The translations under genes were made by a program, and so were the position numbers. Below the pieces are notes generated by a model. That model was not told where the DNA came from. It saw only the letters and a list, made by a program, of their open reading frames with translations, and made no database searches. Source: Microbacterium flavum (GTDB lineage: Bacteria > Actinomycetota > Actinomycetes > Actinomycetales > Microbacteriaceae). Taken from it: a stretch of DNA of 64,000 bases. The stretch covers positions 186,001 through 250,000 of the forward strand of contig NZ_JAFLHG010000004.1 in assembly GCF_018717645.1 (NCBI RefSeq), written 5' to 3'. This document shows, one piece after another, positions 1-8,454 of the stretch. The stretch's first letter is position 1. The number at the start of each line of letters is the position of its first letter.

Positions 1-1752
1 GCGGAAGCAGATGAGGTCGCCGAGCTGGTAGGCGGGGGATGCGTCGACAGCAGTGCTCGAATAGTCGGTGCGGTTCGCGCACGTGTTGCCGTCGCCGCTC
101 ACGCCGGTGATCTTCGCGCGCGCGGTGTTGGCGGAGACCGCCTTGGAGAGGGAGACCAGACCGGTGTCGAGCGTCGCGGAGGATCCGTTCTCGGCGACGA
201 CCTCGCCCGTGTCGACCGTGGTGCCCTCGGCGGGAACGGTCGTGCCGGTCACGTCGGCGACGTTCGTGAAGGTGTCCCCGGTCCCCGTGGGCTGACCGCC
301 CTGGTAGGCGGAGCGCATGACCACCGGGTACTCGATCCAGGCATCCTGGTCCGGCGCACGGTCAGCCACCGTGAACGTGACCGTCGAGCGACCCGTCGCG
401 GTGTCGAAGGAGACCGCCGTCAGCGTGATCCCGTCCGACTGGACGGTGCCGCCGGTGACGCAGTCCGCGGGCCAGCCCTCCGGCGTGGGAACGCCCGTCG
501 GGATCACGGGGCAGAGGCCGTCCGGCACGACGTCGGTGATGGTGGTGCCGACGGTGTCGACGTAGTCGCTGGTGCGGACATCCAGGCGGTAGATGCCCTG
601 CTCGCCGGCCGAGAAGACCTCCGCCGGACCCGTCTTCACGATGCCGAGGTCGAGGACGGTGACCGTCGCCTCCGCCTCGACCGAGACGTCGGTGCTCCCG
701 CCCTCGCTGACGTCGCCCTGATAGGAGGCGCTGGCGGATGCCGTGTTCTTCACCGCCGTGCCCTTGCCTGCGGGGCGGGTCGACGCGCCGGTCGCAGTCC
801 CGTCCGCGGCGATCTGCCGCTCGCCGACGTGGGCGTCGTAGGTGAGCGTGAGGCTTCCCGCAGGGTCGAGGTCGCCGACCACCCAGGTCAGCTTCGTGAA
901 GACGGCACCGTCGATGACCACCGTCTCCGCGGTGCACGCGGCGGGCGTGACGGTGCACGGCGCGGAGGTGAACCGGTCGAAGATGAACGTCGCCGGGATG
1001 AGGTCGGTGACGACGACGTCGTCGGAGCCGGCGGCATCCGCCGTCCGTACGGTGACGGCGAAGGTCGCGGGGTTGCCGGGGCCGCGGTAGACCTCGCCCT
1101 CGGGGTTCGCGGTCTCGGCCTTCTCGATCTCCAGCGCGACGACGGTGAGCGTCGAATCCGCCGAAGCCCCTTCGGTGGCATCCGTCACTTCCGGCGCGCC
1201 GCCGGCATCGGGGACCGTGACGGTCGGGACAGTCCGCTCGTCGCTGTTGGCGTAGACACCGATGCCGACGTCGAATGTCTCGCCAACCAGGTAGAGCTCC
1301 GGGTCGGCGGTCACGGCGAAGGAGAAGGTGGTCTGCGCCCCCACGGGAAGGTCGGCGATGTTCTCCCACACAAGAGCCTGGGCCGTGACAGTCGGGGTGG
1401 CAGGGTCGGGGATCCAGGTGAGCACCGTGGGCTCGCCGATCGCGTTCGGAGCGCCGGGCAAGGCGGACCCCGATACGTAGGTGACGCCCACCGGCAGCAC
1501 GATGACTCCCGACGCGTTGTAGAGGTCGACCCCGTCGGGGTTCTGGGCCGTCACGCTCACGCGTCCGTCGCCGCCCGCGAGCACGGTCGCACCCGTCGAG
1601 GTGACCGTGAGCCCGCTCTGGACCTCGCCCGAAACGGGTACCGTCGCTGACGCCGGAGAGGCGACCCCGATACCGACGGACAGCAGCAGCGCCACCACCA
1701 CCGTCATCACGACGATCCGAAAACGCGCGCTCACGCCGACCACACCACTCAC
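1..1752 (-). CDS. DUF11-repeat secreted surface protein, 3' end outside window
   Basis: Reads leftwards and runs off the window, so only the first 584 residues are visible. The N-terminus has a signal peptide: a basic start (SARFR), a hydrophobic stretch (VVMTVVVALLLSVGIGVA) and a likely cleavage after SPASA. What follows are successive beta-rich conserved repeats of the DUF11/isopeptide-forming type, with phrases such as TVTAQNPDG, ATFAVTVRTAD and GIYRLDVRTSDY, the usual build of large extracellular adhesin-like proteins in actinobacteria. I chose the GTG at 1752 because a GGAG lies 7 nt upstream; GTG codons at 1755 and 1743 are alternatives. The cell-wall anchor (sortase motif or C-terminal helix) would be outside the window, so the anchoring mode is unknown. 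The substrate or partner cannot be told from the sequence. Confidence 0.75.
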   Translation of the reverse strand, partial: MSGVVGVSARFRIVVMTVVVALLLSVGIGVASPASATVPVSGEVQSGLTVTSTGATVLAGGDGRVSVTAQNPDGVDLYNASGVIVLPVGVTYVSGSALPGAPNAIGEPTVLTWIPDPATPTVTAQALVWENIADLPVGAQTTFSFAVTADPELYLVGETFDVGIGVYANSDERTVPTVTVPDAGGAPEVTDATEGASADSTLTVVALEIEKAETANPEGEVYRGPGNPATFAVTVRTADAAGSDDVVVTDLIPATFIFDRFTSAPCTVTPAACTAETVVIDGAVFTKLTWVVGDLDPAGSLTLTYDAHVGERQIAADGTATGASTRPAGKGTAVKNTASASASYQGDVSEGGSTDVSVEAEATVTVLDLGIVKTGPAEVFSAGEQGIYRLDVRTSDYVDTVGTTITDVVPDGLCPVIPTGVPTPEGWPADCVTGGTVQSDGITLTAVSFDTATGRSTVTFTVADRAPDQDAWIEYPVVMRSAYQGGQPTGTGDTFTNVADVTGTTVPAEGTTVDTGEVVAENGSSATLDTGLVSLSKAVSANTARAKITGVSGDGNTCANRTDYSSTAVDASPAYQLGDLICFR

Positions 1753-1867
1753 CACGTCACTCCATCACGCTGTTCGGAGGGAGTGCCGTCGGGCGGGCAC
1801 CGTCGACCCCGCGACAGCCTTTCCAGCACGCTACAGGCGTCAGGTCTCGACGAGATAACGGTGATCG

Positions 1868-1912
1868 AACGACGAAGGGGCCGGGCCCAGCGCGAAGCTG
1901 AGGCCCGACCCC
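1868..1912 (-). terminator. intrinsic terminator downstream of tuf
   Basis: Arms 1877-1887 and 1902-1912 form an 11-bp stem with one mismatch and a 14-nt loop. On the minus strand the stem is followed by a T-rich tail (TTCGTCGTTCG). It lies 21 nt past the tuf stop codon. Confidence 0.7.
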
Positions 1913-1932
1913 TGTCGGTGAAGTCCGAGGAC

Positions 1933-3126
1933 TTACTTGATGATCTTGGTGACGGTACCGGCACCGACCGTACGACCACCCTCACGGATGGCGAAGCCGA
2001 GGCCGTCTTCCATCGCGATGGGCTGGATCAGGTCGACCTTCATCTCCGTGGTGTCGCCGGGCATGACCATCTCGGTGCCCTCGGGCAGCGTGATGACACC
2101 GGTGACGTCCGTGGTGCGGAAGTAGAACTGCGGACGGTAGTTCGTGAAGAACGGGTTGTGACGGCCACCCTCCTCCTTGGAGAGGATGTAGGCCGTGCCC
2201 TCGAACTCGGTGTGCGGGGTGACCGAACCGGGCTTGACGACGACCTGGCCGCGCTCGACGTCGTCACGCTTGGTGCCGCGAAGAAGCAGACCACAGTTCT
2301 CGCCGGCCCAGGCCTCGTCGAGCTGCTTGTGGAACATCTCGATACCCGTGACCGTGGTCTTCTGCGTCGGGCGGATGCCGACGATCTCGACCTCGGAGTT
2401 GATCGCGAGGGTACCGCGCTCGGCGCGGCCCGTGACGACCGTGCCACGACCGGTGATCGTGAAGACGTCCTCGATCGGCATGAGGAACGGCTTGTCCTTG
2501 TCGCGCACCGGGTCCGGGATGGACTCGTCGACGGCGGCCATGAGCTCGACGATCGACTCGACCCACTTCTCGTCGCCCTCGAGAGCCTTCAGGCCCGAGA
2601 CGCGGACGACGGGGGCGTTGTCGCCGTCGAAGTCCTGCGACGAGAGCAGCTCGCGGACCTCGAGCTCGACGAGCTCCAGGATCTCCTCGTCGTCGACCAT
2701 GTCGCTCTTGTTGAGCGCGACGAGCAGGTAGGGCACGCCGACCTGCTTGGCGAGCAGCACGTGCTCACGCGTCTGCGCCATCGGGCCGTCGGTGGCCGCG
2801 ACCACGAGGATCGCGCCGTCCATCTGAGCGGCACCGGTGATCATGTTCTTGATGTAGTCGGCGTGACCGGGCGCGTCGACGTGCGCGTAGTGGCGCTTCG
2901 GGGTCTCGTACTCGACGTGCGAGATGTTGATCGTGATACCACGCTGACGCTCTTCGGGCGCCGAGTCGATCGACGCGAAGTCACGCTGGACGTTGGTGGC
3001 CGACGGGAACTTGTCGGCGAGCACCTTCGAGATGGCGGCGGTGAGCGTCGTCTTGCCGTGGTCGACGTGACCGATCGTTCCGATGTTGACGTGCGGCTTG
3101 GTCCGCTCGAACTTGGCCTTGGCCAC
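1933..3126 (-). CDS. tuf: elongation factor Tu
   Basis: EF-Tu delivers aminoacyl-tRNA to the ribosome as a GTPase. The 397-residue length is normal. The GTPase motifs are intact: GHVDHGKT at about residues 19-26, DAPGHAD, and NKSD. Domains 2 and 3 follow ([26 protein letters not shown]), ending in TVTKIIK. The start is a GTG with AGGAGG about 6 nt upstream. It is the last gene of the str operon, but a separate promoter (3201-3229) and a leader hairpin (3150-3188) suggest it is also transcribed on its own, as expected for a very abundant protein. Confidence 0.98.
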   Translation of the reverse strand: MAKAKFERTKPHVNIGTIGHVDHGKTTLTAAISKVLADKFPSATNVQRDFASIDSAPEERQRGITINISHVEYETPKRHYAHVDAPGHADYIKNMITGAAQMDGAILVVAATDGPMAQTREHVLLAKQVGVPYLLVALNKSDMVDDEEILELVELEVRELLSSQDFDGDNAPVVRVSGLKALEGDEKWVESIVELMAAVDESIPDPVRDKDKPFLMPIEDVFTITGRGTVVTGRAERGTLAINSEVEIVGIRPTQKTTVTGIEMFHKQLDEAWAGENCGLLLRGTKRDDVERGQVVVKPGSVTPHTEFEGTAYILSKEEGGRHNPFFTNYRPQFYFRTTDVTGVITLPEGTEMVMPGDTTEMKVDLIQPIAMEDGLGFAIREGGRTVGAGTVTKIIK

Positions 3127-3149
3127 TGGGTCCTCCTCAGGACATTCGT

Positions 3150-3188
3150 GTAGAGGTTCCGGTCGCTGGATTGCGACCGGCGCTCTAC
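3150..3188 (-). promoter_or_regulatory. long hairpin in the tuf 5' leader
   Basis: Two nested perfect arms: GTAGAG/CTCTAC (3183-3188 with 3150-3155) outside, and CCGGTCGC/GCGACCGG (3159-3166 with 3173-3180) inside, with a 6-nt loop. It lies between the predicted transcription start near 3194 and the ribosome binding site. It could stabilise the tuf mRNA or mark a processing site; the function is inferred. Confidence 0.6.
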
Positions 3189-3200
3189 GGGGATGTGTCT

Positions 3201-3229
3201 AGTTTACGGGTATGAAGTTGTGTGTCACC
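3201..3229 (-). promoter_or_regulatory. candidate tuf promoter
   Basis: Minus-strand -10 box TAAACT (3201-3206) with a 17-nt spacer to a weak -35 box GGTGAC (3224-3229). It places a start about 68 nt upstream of the tuf GTG. Confidence 0.5.
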
Positions 3230-3275
3230 GGGATGCCGCGTCCTTCGACGAGCTCAGGAGCTGGTGCGGCATCCC
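3230..3275 (-). repeat. hairpin and repeat arm at the fusA-tuf junction
   Basis: A perfect 10-bp inverted repeat (GGGATGCCGC at 3230-3239, GCGGCATCCC at 3266-3275) encloses one arm of the dispersed repeat CTTCGACGAGCTCAGGA (3243-3259). It sits just past the fusA stop and overlaps nothing coding. It may act as a partial terminator between fusA and the tuf promoter. Confidence 0.6.
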
Positions 3276-3285
3276 GATCGGGCGA

Positions 3286-5400
3286 TTACTCGCCCTTGTT
3301 CTTCTGGACGATCTCGTCGGCGACGGCCCTGGGGACCTCGGCGTACGAGTCGAACTCCATCGAGTAGACCGCACGACCCGAGGTCTTCGAGCGCAGGTCG
3401 CCGATGTAGCCGAACATCTCCGACAGCGGGACGAGGGCGCGGACGATCTTGATGCCCGAGCCGTCCTCCATCGACTGGATCTGCCCACGACGGGAGTTCA
3501 GGTCGCCGATGACGTCGCCCATGTACTCCTCGGGGGTGCGCACCTCGACCGCCATGAGCGGCTCGAGGATGACGGGGTTCGCCTTGCGGAGGGCCTCCTT
3601 GAAGCCCATCGAACCCGCGATCTTGAACGCCATCTCGGACGAGTCGACATCGTGGCTGGCACCGTCGAGCAGGCTGGCCTTGACGCCGACGATCGGGTAG
3701 CCGGCGAGCACGCCGACGTTCATCGCGTCCTGGAAGCCCTGGTTGGTGGGCTCGATGTACTCGCGCGGGATGCGACCACCGGTGACCTTGTTCTCGAACT
3801 CGTACGTCTTGTCGGACGCGAGGTCGAGGGGCTCGATCGCGAACTGGATCTTCGCGAACTGACCCGATCCGCCGGTCTGCTTCTTGTGCGTGTAGTCGTG
3901 GCGCTCGACGGCCTTCTTGATCGTCTCGCGGTACGCGACCTGCGGCTTGCCGACGTTCGCCTCGACGTTGAACTCGCGCTTCATGCGGTCCACGAGGATG
4001 TCGAGGTGCAGCTCGCCCATGCCCTTGATGACCGTCTGACCGGTGTCGGTGTTCAGCTCGGTGCGGAAGGTGGGGTCCTCCTCAGCGAGCTTCTGGATGG
4101 CGACACCCAGCTTCTCCTGGTCGGCCTTGGTCTTCGGCTCGATCGCGACCTCGATGACGGGCTCGGGGAACGTCATCGACTCGAGGACGACCGGAGCTGC
4201 CGGGTCGGTCAGGGTGTCACCGGTGGTGGTGTCCTTCAGACCGATGACCGCGTAGATGTTGCCCGCGGCGACCGAGGGGACCGGGATCTCCTTGTTGGCG
4301 TGCATCTGGAAGATCTTCCCGATGCGCTCCTTCTTGCCCTTGGTCGAGTTGATGACCTGCGCGCCGGAGTCGAGGCGACCCGAGTAGACGCGGATGTAGG
4401 TGAGGCGACCGAAGAACGGGTGCACCGCGACCTTGAACGCGAGCGCTGCGAACGGGTCGTTCGCGTCGGGGTGACGCTCGACGATCGTGTCGTAGTCCTT
4501 CGGGTCGTGCGCCTCGATGGCGCCGACGTCCAGGGGGTTCGGCAGGTAGTCGATGACCGCGTCGAGCATGGGCTGGACGCCGCGGTTCTTGAACGCGGAA
4601 CCGCACAGCACGGGGTAGATCTCCGACGCAACGGTCAGCTTGCGGATCGCACCCTTGATCTCGGCGACCGTGAGCTCCTCGCCGCCGAAGAACTTCTCGA
4701 GCAGCACGTCGTCGGTCTCGGCGACGGTCTCGAGCAGCGCCTGGCGGTACTCGGCGGCCTTGTCGGCGAGGTCGGCCGGGATCTCCTGGATCTCGTACTT
4801 GGCGCCCATGGTGACATCACCCTTGGCGTCACCGGGCCACACCAGGGCACGCATCTCGACCAGGTCGACGACGCCGACGAAGCTGTTCTCCGCACCGATG
4901 GGCAGCTGGATGACCAGCGGCTTCGCGCCGAGGCGGTTCACGATGGTGTCGACGGTGAAGTAGAAGTCGGCGCCCAGCTTGTCCATCTTGTTGACGAAGC
5001 AGATGCGGGGGACGTTGTACTTGTCGGCCTGACGCCACACGGTCTCGGACTGGGGCTCGACGCCCTCCTTGCCGTCGAAGACGGCGACCGCGCCGTCGAG
5101 GACGCGCAGCGACCGCTCGACCTCGACCGTGAAGTCGACGTGGCCGGGGGTGTCGATGATGTTGATCTGGTTCTTGTTCCAGTAGCAGGTCACGGCGGCA
5201 GACGTGATCGTGATGCCGCGCTCCTTCTCCTGCTCCATCCAGTCGGTGGTCGAGGCGCCGTCGTGCGTCTCACCGATCTTGTGGTTGACGCCCGTGTAGA
5301 ACAGGATGCGCTCGGTCGTCGTCGTCTTGCCGGCATCGATGTGCGCCATGATGCCGATGTTGCGGACCTTGTTGAGGTCGGTGAGCACTTCTTGTGCCAC
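3286..5400 (-). CDS. fusA: elongation factor G
   Basis: EF-G is the translocation GTPase. It is 704 aa, the normal size. The N-terminus carries the P-loop ([15 protein letters not shown], about residues 19-33), the DTPGHVDF switch motif and NKMD; the C-terminal domains IV and V are complete ([26 protein letters not shown]), ending in KNKGE. The start is GTG with AAGGAC about 5 nt upstream. It lies between rpsG and tuf in the str operon. A long inverted repeat fills the rpsG-fusA gap and another hairpin the fusA-tuf gap. Confidence 0.98.
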   Translation of the reverse strand: MAQEVLTDLNKVRNIGIMAHIDAGKTTTTERILFYTGVNHKIGETHDGASTTDWMEQEKERGITITSAAVTCYWNKNQINIIDTPGHVDFTVEVERSLRVLDGAVAVFDGKEGVEPQSETVWRQADKYNVPRICFVNKMDKLGADFYFTVDTIVNRLGAKPLVIQLPIGAENSFVGVVDLVEMRALVWPGDAKGDVTMGAKYEIQEIPADLADKAAEYRQALLETVAETDDVLLEKFFGGEELTVAEIKGAIRKLTVASEIYPVLCGSAFKNRGVQPMLDAVIDYLPNPLDVGAIEAHDPKDYDTIVERHPDANDPFAALAFKVAVHPFFGRLTYIRVYSGRLDSGAQVINSTKGKKERIGKIFQMHANKEIPVPSVAAGNIYAVIGLKDTTTGDTLTDPAAPVVLESMTFPEPVIEVAIEPKTKADQEKLGVAIQKLAEEDPTFRTELNTDTGQTVIKGMGELHLDILVDRMKREFNVEANVGKPQVAYRETIKKAVERHDYTHKKQTGGSGQFAKIQFAIEPLDLASDKTYEFENKVTGGRIPREYIEPTNQGFQDAMNVGVLAGYPIVGVKASLLDGASHDVDSSEMAFKIAGSMGFKEALRKANPVILEPLMAVEVRTPEEYMGDVIGDLNSRRGQIQSMEDGSGIKIVRALVPLSEMFGYIGDLRSKTSGRAVYSMEFDSYAEVPRAVADEIVQKNKGE

Positions 5401-5439
5401 GGGGTGTCCTTACGTGTAGTGACGAATGTGGGCGGGCGG

Positions 5440-5499
5440 CCCTCCGACAGGCTCAGGGACCGGCAAGGCTCTCGCCCCGGTCCCCGAGCCTGTCAGGGG
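5440..5499 (-). repeat. inverted repeat between rpsG and fusA (GACAGGCTC family)
   Basis: Two arms of about 24 nt (5440-5463 and 5477-5499) pair almost perfectly around the core GACAGGCTCAGGGACC. The same core recurs at 3241-3259 and 28170-28207 and, degenerately, inside lhr near 57178. It would form a strong hairpin in the str operon mRNA right upstream of fusA. Confidence 0.75.
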
Positions 5500-5500
5500 G

Positions 5501-5971
5501 TTACCAGCGGTAGTGCGCGAAGGCGCGGTTCGACTCGGCCATCTTGTGGGTGTCCTCGCGGCGCTTGACCGCGGCACCCAGGCCGTTCGAGGCGTCGAGG
5601 ATCTCGTTCTGCAGACGCTCGGTCATCGTCTTCTCACGACGACCCTTCGCGTAGGAGACGAGCCAGCGCAGCGCGAGCGTGTTCGCGCGGTGCGGCTTGA
5701 CCTCGACGGGCACCTGGTAGGTCGAGCCACCGACGCGGCGGCTCTTGACCTCGAGGGTCGGACGGACGTTGTCGAGCGCCTTCTTGAGCGTCGCGACGGC
5801 ATCCTGGCCGTTCTTGGCCTCCACGCCCTTGAGGGCGTTGTAGACGATGGCCTCGGCGATCGACTTCTTGCCGTCGACGAGGATCTTGTTCACCAGCTGG
5901 GTGACGATCGGAGCACCGTAGACCGGATCGTTGACGACGACGCGGCGGGGTGCGGGTCCCTTGCGAGGCAT
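5501..5971 (-). CDS. rpsG: 30S ribosomal protein S7
   Basis: S7 nucleates assembly of the 30S head and contacts the E site. The length of 156 aa is canonical, starting [10 protein letters not shown] and ending RAFAHYRW. Conserved stretches include [12 protein letters not shown] and [14 protein letters not shown]. Second gene of the str operon, 5 nt behind rpsL. In other bacteria S7 autoregulates this operon; I did not find the regulatory structure here. Confidence 0.98.
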   Translation of the reverse strand: MPRKGPAPRRVVVNDPVYGAPIVTQLVNKILVDGKKSIAEAIVYNALKGVEAKNGQDAVATLKKALDNVRPTLEVKSRRVGGSTYQVPVEVKPHRANTLALRWLVSYAKGRREKTMTERLQNEILDASNGLGAAVKRREDTHKMAESNRAFAHYRW

Positions 5972-5976
5972 CTGAC

Positions 5977-6345
<369 letters not shown>

Positions 6346-6585
6346 GTTCTCTCCTTGTCATGCTGCGGCGTCCTCTCGGATTCCGCAGGTGCTGCACGGT
6401 GACAGCGATGGTGGTTTCACCACAGATCCGCCGGCGCAGCACGAGGTGCTGTGCTTTTCTGGTGGATATGCCGTGGGGGCGGCCTGTTCGCAGGTCGATC
6501 CCTGTGCGACGCGCTGGTCGCCTCGGTGGATGCCGGGGACGGATCCACGGCACGGCACAAGGCGCGCAAAGCGCACACCCGCCCA

Positions 6586-6614
6586 ATACTACGCCGTATG
6601 ACGAACCCGGGCAA
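6586..6614 (-). promoter_or_regulatory. str operon promoter
   Basis: Minus-strand -35 box TTGCCC (6609-6614), exactly 17 nt spacer, and -10 box TAGTAT (6586-6591). It precedes rpsL and is one of the best sigma-70-type promoters in the window. Confidence 0.75.
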
Positions 6615-6660
6615 ACACGCGGGGGTGTCGCGCAGCCGGGGGCCCGGGGTTGGCGGCATG

Positions 6661-6720
6661 CCGAGTGTCCAAGACCCGCGGAGTCCGACTCGCTCGGCAC
6701 CGCGTGTTCTGGACACTCGG
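6661..6720 (-). repeat. 60-bp element with perfect 11-bp terminal inverted repeats
   Basis: Ends CCGAGTGTCCA (6661-6671) and TGGACACTCGG (6710-6720) are perfect complements, and pairing continues inwards for about 10 more bases with a few mismatches. It lies 36 nt past the stop of the FHA gene, so it is the best candidate for the end of the kinase operon transcript. Confidence 0.6.
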
Positions 6721-6756
6721 GGGGATGTGGCAGGGCGCGGGGGCGGGCGTCAGGGG

Positions 6757-8454
6757 TCAGGGGGCGAGGCGGCGCAGGTGGAACTCCTCATCACCGAGGA
6801 AGAACCGCTCTCCGGCATCCAGCTGCTCACCGGGTTCGACTTCGACCTCGTCGCCCATGAGGGTGCGCACGAGGACCCCGTTGGTGGAGCCGAGATCGGT
6901 GACGATCCACGCCTCGCCGCGCTGCTCGATCCGGGCGTGCGTCTTGGAGACGGTCCGGGCATCGCCGGCCACCGCGACCAGCTGCGCTGCGGGGAACGCG
7001 GGATCGCCCGCGGGCCGGCGCCCGAGGATGACGACGGCGGCCGTGAGGGCGATGGGCGCACCCGAGGCGGGCACCAGCTCCCAGGTCGGGCGCGCCGCGC
7101 GGCGCGTCATGATCGTCTGGTCGATGTCCTCCGAGTCGGGGGCGATCGGCTCCTCCGGGGCGAGGCGTCCGGCGCGGCCCGCGCGCGTCTCGCCCTCCGG
7201 GGACTCCGCGCGGTGCTGCTGAGCCGAGACCGCTCCCGCCGCCGAGCGCGGGCGGCCGGCGATCGGCGCGCCGACCACGGCCGAGACCTCCCCGGACATC
7301 TCGGGGAAGCCGTCGGGGTCCGGCTCGTACGCCCGCCGGGCCCGCGCGGGCCCGGCGAAGGTCGCGGCGGCCCCGTCCTCCGCATCCGGGCGGGCGGCGA
7401 CGGCGGCATCCGCGTCGACGGGGCGTGCGGCCGGGACCCGCGTGACGGGCGCCGACGGAGGCACCTCGTCCCGATGCGTGCGGCGACCGGGGACGAAGGC
7501 GATCGGGCCGGATTCCGCGCCGACGGGCGCGCTGACGAACGGCCGCCCCGCGGCCGAGCTCGGCGGGAATGGCGATGGGTGGATCGCCGAGACGTCGTCC
7601 ACCTCGGAGGGCCACGCATCGTCGGCGGCATCCGGATCCGTCGCCGGCGGCGTCGAGGCGCGGACAGGTGCGGGCACGCCCGGCGGCGGCGCGACGGAAC
7701 CCTCGGATGGGGGAGGCGCGGGCGAGTCGGCCGCGGCGGGACCTGCGGCCCGAGGCGGCGCAGCGGCGGCCGGCGCTGCAGACCGGGGCGCGCCGGGAGA
7801 CGCGGCGGAGCCCGGGCGAGGGCTGGTGTCGGGCGGCGTCCACCCGCCCGTTCCCTGGGCCGGCGGCGCGAAGGACGCGCCATCCGCCCACGCGGAGTCC
7901 GAATCCTCCGGAGCAGCGCTCTCCTCGTTCGACCCGGATGCGGCCGAGGAGGCGCTCTCGGGCGGAAGGAGGCGGGCGATGGGCATGCTCGCTTCGGGGG
8001 GCGGAGCGGCATCGGCGTCGCCGGATCCCGGCTCTGCCGACCGCCGGTCCCGCGACGGGGCGGCGCGACCGGCATTTCGCGCGCCGAGCCAGCGCGCGGG
8101 ACCGAAGCCGAGGATGCTCGCCCACACGACGAACAGGAACACCGCGAGGACGGTCATCCCCGAGCCGTACCCGAAACCGGGGTTGATACGGTGCACGGCG
8201 ACGATCAGGACGACCAGCACCGCGATGTTCGCCACGGGCACGACGAGCAGGAGCACGAGCCAGGGGCTGAACCCGCCCCACCGCAGGACGGTGGCGAGGT
8301 TCAGGAACGGCACCCAGCCCTTCCACGGCTCCTCGCCCATCTTCCGGAACATCGCGGAGAGCGCGAGAGCGGTCCAGACGTAGAGGGCGAGGTTCACCAC
8401 GGACGCCAGCAGCACGAACAGGGCCAGGGGGGAGTCGTCGACGGGTGCGTTCAT
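6757..8454 (-). CDS. membrane FHA-domain protein, last gene of the kinase operon
   Basis: 565 aa. Residues 1-125 hold about four membrane helices (LALFVLLASVVNLALYVW, then LVLLLVVPVANIAVLVVLI and MTVLAVFLFVVWASIL), like DUF5684-type anchors. A long Pro/Ala/Ser-rich cytoplasmic linker follows. The last 100 residues are a forkhead-associated domain with the expected pThr-binding landmarks: LGRRPA, SKTHARIE and GSTNGVLV. FHA domains bind phosphothreonine, so the likely ligand is a target of the kinase encoded first in this operon (inference). The ATG overlaps the preceding stop by 4 nt (ATGA). The linker's composition suggests a flexible arm rather than a folded domain. Confidence 0.85.
   Translation of the reverse strand: MNAPVDDSPLALFVLLASVVNLALYVWTALALSAMFRKMGEEPWKGWVPFLNLATVLRWGGFSPWLVLLLVVPVANIAVLVVLIVAVHRINPGFGYGSGMTVLAVFLFVVWASILGFGPARWLGARNAGRAAPSRDRRSAEPGSGDADAAPPPEASMPIARLLPPESASSAASGSNEESAAPEDSDSAWADGASFAPPAQGTGGWTPPDTSPRPGSAASPGAPRSAAPAAAAPPRAAGPAAADSPAPPPSEGSVAPPPGVPAPVRASTPPATDPDAADDAWPSEVDDVSAIHPSPFPPSSAAGRPFVSAPVGAESGPIAFVPGRRTHRDEVPPSAPVTRVPAARPVDADAAVAARPDAEDGAAATFAGPARARRAYEPDPDGFPEMSGEVSAVVGAPIAGRPRSAAGAVSAQQHRAESPEGETRAGRAGRLAPEEPIAPDSEDIDQTIMTRRAARPTWELVPASGAPIALTAAVVILGRRPAGDPAFPAAQLVAVAGDARTVSKTHARIEQRGEAWIVTDLGSTNGVLVRTLMGDEVEVEPGEQLDAGERFFLGDEEFHLRRLAP

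Larger units (their letters stand above)
6346..6756. other. intergenic region: str leader, str promoter and a palindromic element
   Basis: From left to right: the rpsL leader (about 230 nt, no clear open frame or riboswitch fold recognised), the str promoter (6586-6614), a G-rich stretch, and a 60-bp inverted-repeat element (6661-6720) close behind the FHA gene stop. No convincing gene is present. Confidence 0.6.
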
